Origin: Mycolicibacterium austroafricanum
GTDB lineage: Bacteria > Actinomycetota > Actinomycetes > Mycobacteriales > Mycobacteriaceae
DNA: 64,000 nt
Assembly: GCF_000612725.1 (NCBI RefSeq)
Contig: NZ_HG964456.1
Span: forward strand, 427,767-491,766
Direction: 5' to 3'
Shown here in pieces: positions 60,052-64,000 of this stretch (position 1 is its first letter; every line of letters starts with the position of its first letter). A model generated the notes under the pieces. It saw only the letters and a program-made list of their open reading frames with translations. It was not told the DNA's origin and ran no database searches. The translations under genes were made by a program, and so were the position numbers.

Positions 60052-60056
60052 GCTGT

Positions 60057-60812
60057 CTAGGGTGTCCTTCGCCGTAGGGTCGCTGCGGCCAGGGTGAGGG
60101 ATATCACCGTGAACCCGAGGACGACCGCGATGTCACGCACCGCGACCGAGGTCAACTCTGGATGTGCGTTGACCTCCTGCAGCGCCTCCAGAGCGTAACT
60201 GGCAGGAAGCGCGTTGCTGATCCACTGCAGCCAGTCAGGCAGCTGCGCGCGGGGAACCACGATCCCGCACAGCAGCAGCTGGGGTGCGATGACCAGCGGC
60301 ATGAACTGGACAGCCTGGAACTCGGTGCGCGCGAACGCGCTACACAGCAGACCGAGCCCCACCCCGAGCACCGCGTTCACGATCGCGATGGCGAACACCC
60401 AGAGGGCGCTGCCCGCGGTGTCCAGGCCGAGGAGCCAGAACGACACCGCACACGCGAACACAGCCTGCGCCGCCGCGGCGAGGGCGAACGCGGTCCCGTA
60501 CGCCGCGAGCAGGTCCAGCCGGCGCAGGGGCGTGGTCAGGATTCTCTCGAGCGTTCCGGACACCCGTTCGCGCTGCATGGTGATCGACGTGATCAGGAAC
60601 ATCACGATCAACGGGAAGACGCCGAGCATGATCAGGCAGGCGTTGTTGAACGGTGACGGGGCGCCGGGACGCTGGGGGACCTCGGCGAACATGAAGTACA
60701 TCAAGGTGATGACGAGAGTGGGTACCACCAGGATCATCGCCACACTGCGGTGATCGCCGGCGAGCTGACGCAGGATTCGGGCGGTCGTGGCGATGTACGC
60801 CCGCGGCGTCAA
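60057..60812 (-). CDS. ABC-2 type exporter permease
   Basis: The 251-residue protein has about six membrane helices, beginning VAMILVVPTLVITLMYFMF. It carries the ABC-2 signature region QRERVSGTLERILTTPLRRLDLL, which is typical of drug or lipid export permeases (DrrB-like). The start is TTG 60812, overlapping the ATPase stop (TTGA) with no better ATG nearby. A longer frame to 60875 lies within the ATPase gene. Rv1686c is the expected ortholog. Confidence 0.88.
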   Translation of the reverse strand: MTPRAYIATTARILRQLAGDHRSVAMILVVPTLVITLMYFMFAEVPQRPGAPSPFNNACLIMLGVFPLIVMFLITSITMQRERVSGTLERILTTPLRRLDLLAAYGTAFALAAAAQAVFACAVSFWLLGLDTAGSALWVFAIAIVNAVLGVGLGLLCSAFARTEFQAVQFMPLVIAPQLLLCGIVVPRAQLPDWLQWISNALPASYALEALQEVNAHPELTSVAVRDIAVVLGFTVISLTLAAATLRRRTP

Positions 60813-61573
60813 GCCGTGCTTTTGGCGGTGCCGCGCCTGATGATGGCCAGAAACGCGTGCTCCAACGACTGACATCCGGTGTCCTCTCGCAATCGGGCGG
60901 GTGTGGTGTGCGCCAGGATCTTCCCGTCCCGCAGGAGGACCAGATCTTCACAGCGGTCGGCTTCGTCCATGACATGGCTCGACACCAGCAGGGTGGTGCC
61001 GTCGCGGGCCAGTCGGTCGAACCGGTCCCACAGGTCGGCCCTCAGCACCGGGTCGAGACCGACGGTCGGTTCGTCGAGAACGAGAAGGTCGGGGCGGGCG
61101 ACCAACGCGCAGGCGAGCGAAACCCTCGTCTTCTGCCCGCCGGAAAGGTTGCCTGCACGGGCCTTCCGATACCCGTGCAGGCCGACCGCTTCGATCGCGT
61201 CGTCCACGTCCCGACGGTCGGTGCCGGACAAGGCGGCGAAGTAGCGCACGTTGTCGACGACGGGCAGGTCGGGATAGATCGTGGGGTCCTGGGTGACGTA
61301 ACCCACGCGGTGGCGCAACTGCGCCGACCCCGCCGGATGGCCCAACACCAGCACCGATCCACCGGCGACGATCTGGGTTCCCACGATGCAGCGCATCAGC
61401 GTCGTCTTGCCGCAACCCGAAGGACCGAGCAGGCCGGTGATGGTGCCGCGGGCCACCTGCACGCTCACCCCGTCGAGCGCGACGCGTCCACCGCGGACCA
61501 CCGCCAGATCGCGGATGTCGATGACCGGGGCCGGCACCGGCGGCAGTAATTCATCCATTGATGAACTCATCAT
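60809..61573 (-). CDS. ABC exporter ATPase
   Basis: The 254-residue ATPase has Walker A GPSGCGKTT (about 48-56), signature LSGGQKTRVSLA, Walker B LLVLDEPTVGLD and the switch histidine in VSSHVMDE. It is the DrrA-like partner of the adjacent permease. ATG 61573 gives the length expected from Rv1687c. ATG 61570 and ATG 61558 are alternatives, and the latter would leave the palindrome 61559-61572 outside the coding region. It is divergent from mpg, with 58 bases between them. Confidence 0.9.
   Translation of the reverse strand: MMSSSMDELLPPVPAPVIDIRDLAVVRGGRVALDGVSVQVARGTITGLLGPSGCGKTTLMRCIVGTQIVAGGSVLVLGHPAGSAQLRHRVGYVTQDPTIYPDLPVVDNVRYFAALSGTDRRDVDDAIEAVGLHGYRKARAGNLSGGQKTRVSLACALVARPDLLVLDEPTVGLDPVLRADLWDRFDRLARDGTTLLVSSHVMDEADRCEDLVLLRDGKILAHTTPARLREDTGCQSLEHAFLAIIRRGTAKSTA
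61550..61572. promoter_or_regulatory. Overlapping palindromes at the ABC operon start
   Basis: TGATGA-AC-TCATCA (61559-61572) is a perfect inverted repeat, and TTCATC-CATT-GATGAA (61550-61565) overlaps it. They sit on the start codons of the ATPase gene, a plausible binding site for the operon's TetR protein. Confidence 0.4.
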
Positions 61574-61631
61574 CTGTTGAATATCCTCTCGGCGCGCCGT
61601 TCCTGTCAATGCCCTCCGTAGGATGACGGCG

Positions 61632-62243
61632 ATGTCGCGAGCCGAACTGGAGGTCGATCCTCTGACCGCTGCCCGGCTGCTACTCGGCGCGAAGCTGGTC
61701 GGCCGCGGCGTGACCGCGACGATCGTCGAGGTGGAGGCGTACGGAGGGCCGGTCGACGGGCCGTGGCCGGACGCCGCCGCGCACTCGTTCCGCGGCCCGG
61801 GCCTGCGCAACTCGGTGATGTTCGGTCCGCCCGGACGGCTCTACACCTATCGCAGCCACGGCATCCACGTCTGCGCCAACGTCGCATGCGCCACAGACGG
61901 CGTCGCCGGAGCGGTACTGCTGCGCGCGGCCGCGATCGACACCGGCCACGACACGGCCCGCGGCCGTCGCGGTGTGTCCGTCGCGGAGGCGGCGCTCGCC
62001 CGCGGGCCGGGCAATTTGTGTTCCGCACTGGGAATCACGATGGATGACAACGGATCCGACCTCTTCGATCCGTCGGCACCGGTACAGGTCACGCTCGGCG
62101 AGCTCCGCGTCGGAGAATCCGGTCCACGAGTCGGTGTCAGCAAGGCCGCCGACCGGCCGTGGCGGATGTGGCTGCCCGGGCATCCCGAGGTGTCGGCGTA
62201 CCGGCGCAGCCCGCGGGCACCGATTCCCGGCGACAGCGACTGA
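61632..62243 (+). CDS. mpg: 3-methyladenine DNA glycosylase (Mpg/AAG type)
   Basis: Mpg removes alkylated purines to start base excision repair. The 203-residue protein has the AAG fold signatures: the catalytic glutamate region IVEVEAYGGP, NSVMFGPPGRLYTYRSHGIH with the flipping tyrosine, and GPGNLCSALGI. ATG 61632 is chosen over ATG 61623 because TAGGAT (61619-61624), seven bases upstream, overlaps the earlier ATG. The resulting length is typical. It is followed 18 bases later by tyrS. Confidence 0.94.
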   Translation: MSRAELEVDPLTAARLLLGAKLVGRGVTATIVEVEAYGGPVDGPWPDAAAHSFRGPGLRNSVMFGPPGRLYTYRSHGIHVCANVACATDGVAGAVLLRAAAIDTGHDTARGRRGVSVAEAALARGPGNLCSALGITMDDNGSDLFDPSAPVQVTLGELRVGESGPRVGVSKAADRPWRMWLPGHPEVSAYRRSPRAPIPGDSD

Positions 62244-62261
62244 TACGCAAAGATCGATGTC

Positions 62262-63536
62262 ATGGGCACGTCGATCCTCGATGAACTGGAATGGCGTGGG
62301 CTGATCGCACAGTCCACCGATCGTGACGCACTGGCCGAAGCGCTGGCAGAAGGCCCGGTGACCGTCTATTCCGGCTTCGACCCGACGGCGCCGAGCCTGC
62401 ACGCCGGACACCTGATCCCGCTGCTCACCCTGCGCCGGTTCCAGCAGGCCGGGCACCGGCCGATCGTGCTGGCCGGCGGCGCGACAGGGATGATCGGCGA
62501 CCCCCGCGACGTGGGGGAACGCACACTGAACACCGCCGACACCGTCGCGGACTGGGCGGGACGGATCCGCGGCCAGTTGGAACGCTTCGTCGAGTTCGAC
62601 GACTCGCCGACCGGTGCCGTCGTCGCCAACAACCTGTCGTGGACGGGCGAGCTTTCGGCGATCGAATTCCTCCGTGATGTCGGCAAGCACTTCTCGGTGA
62701 ATGTGATGTTGGACCGGGACACGGTGCGGCGCAGGCTCGAGGGGGAGGGCATCTCCTACACGGAGTTCAGTTACATGCTGTTGCAGGCCAACGACTATGT
62801 GGAGCTGCACCAGCGCTACGGCTGCACGCTGCAGGTAGGCGGGTCCGACCAGTGGGGCAACATCATCGCCGGGGTGCGGCTGGTCCGGCAGAAGGCCGGC
62901 GCGTCGGTGCACGCCCTGACCACACCGTTGGTGACCGACTCCGAGGGCAAGAAGTTCGGGAAGTCCACCGGCGGCGGAAGCCTCTGGCTGGATCCCGAGA
63001 TGACCAGTCCGTACGCCTGGTACCAGTACTTCATCAACACCGCCGACGCCGACGTACTGCCGTACCTGAGGTGGTTCACCTTCCTGAGTGCCGACGAGCT
63101 TGCCGAGCTGGAACAGGCGACGACCGAGCGCCCGCACGAGCGGGCCGCGCAGCGACGCCTGGCCAGGGAGCTGACCAACCTGGTCCACGGGGAAGCCGCC
63201 ACGGCTGCGGTCGAACTCGCCAGCCAGGCGCTGTTCGGGCGCGCCGAGCTGGGCGAATTGGACGAACCGACATTGGCCGCCGCGCTGCGGGAGGCGTCGG
63301 TGGCGCAGCTCGCGCCCGGCGGTCCGGACTCGATCATCGATCTGCTCGTCGCCAGCGGGTTGTCGGCGAGCAAGGGCGCCGCCCGGCGAACCGTCGCCGA
63401 GGGTGGGGCGTACGTCAACAACGTCAAGATCGCGACCGACGAGTGGATCCCGCAGGCGTCGGACTTCCTCCACGACAGGTGGCTGGTGCTGCGTCGAGGC
63501 AAGCGGAATATCGCCGGCATCGAGCGGGTGGGCTGA
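62262..63536 (+). CDS. tyrS: Tyrosyl-tRNA synthetase
   Basis: TyrS charges tRNA-Tyr. The 424-residue class I synthetase has the HIGH motif as HAGH (residues 47-50), YSGFDPTAPSLH before it, the tyrosine-site GGSDQWGN, and the KMSKS loop as KFGKS near 231-235. A C-terminal S4-like RNA-binding domain begins near 350 (LLVASGLSASKGAARRTVAEG region). ATG 62262 is used. It lies between mpg and an rRNA operon, the arrangement known for fast-growing mycobacteria. Confidence 0.97.
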   Translation: MGTSILDELEWRGLIAQSTDRDALAEALAEGPVTVYSGFDPTAPSLHAGHLIPLLTLRRFQQAGHRPIVLAGGATGMIGDPRDVGERTLNTADTVADWAGRIRGQLERFVEFDDSPTGAVVANNLSWTGELSAIEFLRDVGKHFSVNVMLDRDTVRRRLEGEGISYTEFSYMLLQANDYVELHQRYGCTLQVGGSDQWGNIIAGVRLVRQKAGASVHALTTPLVTDSEGKKFGKSTGGGSLWLDPEMTSPYAWYQYFINTADADVLPYLRWFTFLSADELAELEQATTERPHERAAQRRLARELTNLVHGEAATAAVELASQALFGRAELGELDEPTLAAALREASVAQLAPGGPDSIIDLLVASGLSASKGAARRTVAEGGAYVNNVKIATDEWIPQASDFLHDRWLVLRRGKRNIAGIERVG

Positions 63537-63650
63537 TACCCGTGTCCCCGGAACAAAGTCGTCGACCGAGCCGTTGAGCGTCTTGTAGGTCAACGCACCA
63601 AACGGTGTGTGCGCCGGGTGCGGGTCGGAAAACCAGCTCTACCAGGCGAT
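63537..63650. other. tyrS-rrn spacer
   Basis: No gene is visible. An imperfect inverted repeat, GCACC-AAAC-GGTG followed by TGTGC (about 63595-63613), may weakly terminate tyrS. Confidence 0.35.
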
Positions 63651-63679
63651 TTGACTCAGAGTTATCCCTGACGTAACTT
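63651..63679 (+). promoter_or_regulatory. rrn operon promoter
   Basis: TTGACT (63651-63656) and TAACTT (63674-63679) are separated by 17 bases, an ideal vegetative promoter layout. It precedes a typical mycobacterial rRNA leader, so it should drive the downstream 16S-23S-5S operon. Confidence 0.75.
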
Positions 63680-64000
63680 ATCGAAGTCGCTGCGACACGG
63701 GCCCAAAACCCGGAGAGCGCGGCGGCCTCCAGAGGGAAGTCCGCTTAGGCGGAGGTCCTCATCTGTCCGTCGAGAACCCACGGCTTTTAGCCGGGGATTC
63801 TTGCGCGGCCAGGCTGGTCTGTTGTTTGAGAACTCAATAGTGTGTTTGGTGGTTTTTGTTTGTTGTTTTTTGGCCTGCCTCTTTTTCCCGTTTAGGGGTG
63901 GGTTGTTTTTTGATGCCAGTTTTGGTGTCTTGTTTGATGATCGGATTTCTCTGATTTCGGATTCTGCCTGCGCCCTTTGGGTGCTGAGACTCCAAGGCAC
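63680..64000 (+). ncRNA. Leader of rRNA operon (rrnB type), 16S beyond the window
   Basis: The transcribed leader contains the conserved mycobacterial element TTTGAGAACTCAATAGTG (about 63825-63842), a boxA-type antitermination signal, followed by a T/G-rich tract. The last part would form the upstream strand of the pre-16S processing stem. Stem-loops TCCGC/GCGGA (63740-63753) and a 12-pair imperfect hairpin (63774-63800) lie before boxA. The mature 16S start is not reached. Location after tyrS identifies rrnB of fast growers (established knowledge, recalled). Confidence 0.8.
63774..63800. repeat. Imperfect hairpin in the rrn leader resembling an IS200/IS605 end
   Basis: GAACCCACGGCT and AGCCGGGGATTC pair with two mismatches around a TTT loop. 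Read on the minus strand it starts GAATCCCC and resembles the right-end hairpin of the element at 37134 (GAATCCCCC). It may be a remnant end or simply a native leader stem-loop. Confidence 0.45.

Noticed and set aside
63662..64000. A minus-strand open frame across the rrn promoter and leader
   Set aside because: The region matches a promoter and rRNA leader with a boxA element. The frame is Lys/Asn-rich only because of the T-rich leader.

Overview
This window is a stretch of chromosome from a high-GC actinobacterium, almost certainly a fast-growing Mycobacterium (Mycolicibacterium type). From memory, the gene order follows the M. tuberculosis block coaE - uvrB - MFS pump - universal stress protein - MBL-fold hydrolase - uvrA - lysX - infC - rpmI - rplT - tsnR - adenylate cyclase - pheS - pheT - argCJBDFRGH - bifunctional lipase/acyl-CoA synthetase - ABC exporter with TetR - mpg - tyrS. 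The pks region that follows argH in M. tuberculosis is absent. The window ends in the promoter and leader of an rRNA operon just after tyrS, the known position of rrnB in fast growers. All statements about M. tuberculosis or other genomes are recalled and were not checked against a database.

Layout. 1-6.2 kb: coaE fused to a GrpB domain, a secreted protein, a DUF402 protein, uvrB and an MFS exporter. 6.2-13 kb: tRNA-Cys, several small exported proteins, a TetR repressor with a pair of SMR pump subunits and a strong operator, a cutinase, a proline/alanine-rich exported protein, a universal stress protein, a class I aldolase and an MBL hydrolase. 13-25 kb: uvrA, an HTH_42 protein and a 19-kDa-type lipoprotein. 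Next come a TPR protein and a CHAT-domain protease that overlap, followed by two large unknown proteins that also overlap; I consider this the best candidate for an undescribed system. 25-31 kb: lysX and the translation operon infC-rpmI-rplT-tsnR. infC appears to start at AUC and has a structured leader. 31-35 kb: an oxidoreductase operon (DUF2236, acyl-CoA dehydrogenase, SDR) next to a perfect 16-bp palindrome, and a class III adenylate cyclase. 35-38 kb: an IS200/IS605-type element with a dead tnpA and an apparently intact tnpB has split a small membrane-protein gene. Removing the element after TTGAC and after TCAA restores the frame exactly. 38-50.7 kb: pheST, a GNAT enzyme and the full arginine operon with its repressor. 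50.7-55.5 kb: three bitopic exported proteins, a polytopic membrane protein and an ABC-F ATPase. 55.6-63.5 kb: the lipase/acyl-CoA synthetase fusion, two small genes, a TetR/ABC exporter, mpg and tyrS.

Two themes run through the window. First, many genes have a TANNNT -10 hexamer six to nine bases before an ATG or GTG, as expected for mycobacterial leaderless or nearly leaderless mRNAs. I used this to choose several starts. Second, operons are tightly packed with ATGA, GTGA or TGATG overlaps. Arginine synthesis, translation (pheST, tyrS, infC, rpmI, rplT, tsnR, tRNA-Cys, rrn), DNA repair (uvrA, uvrB, mpg) and export or resistance (MFS, SMR pair, ABC, LysX) make up most of the core content.
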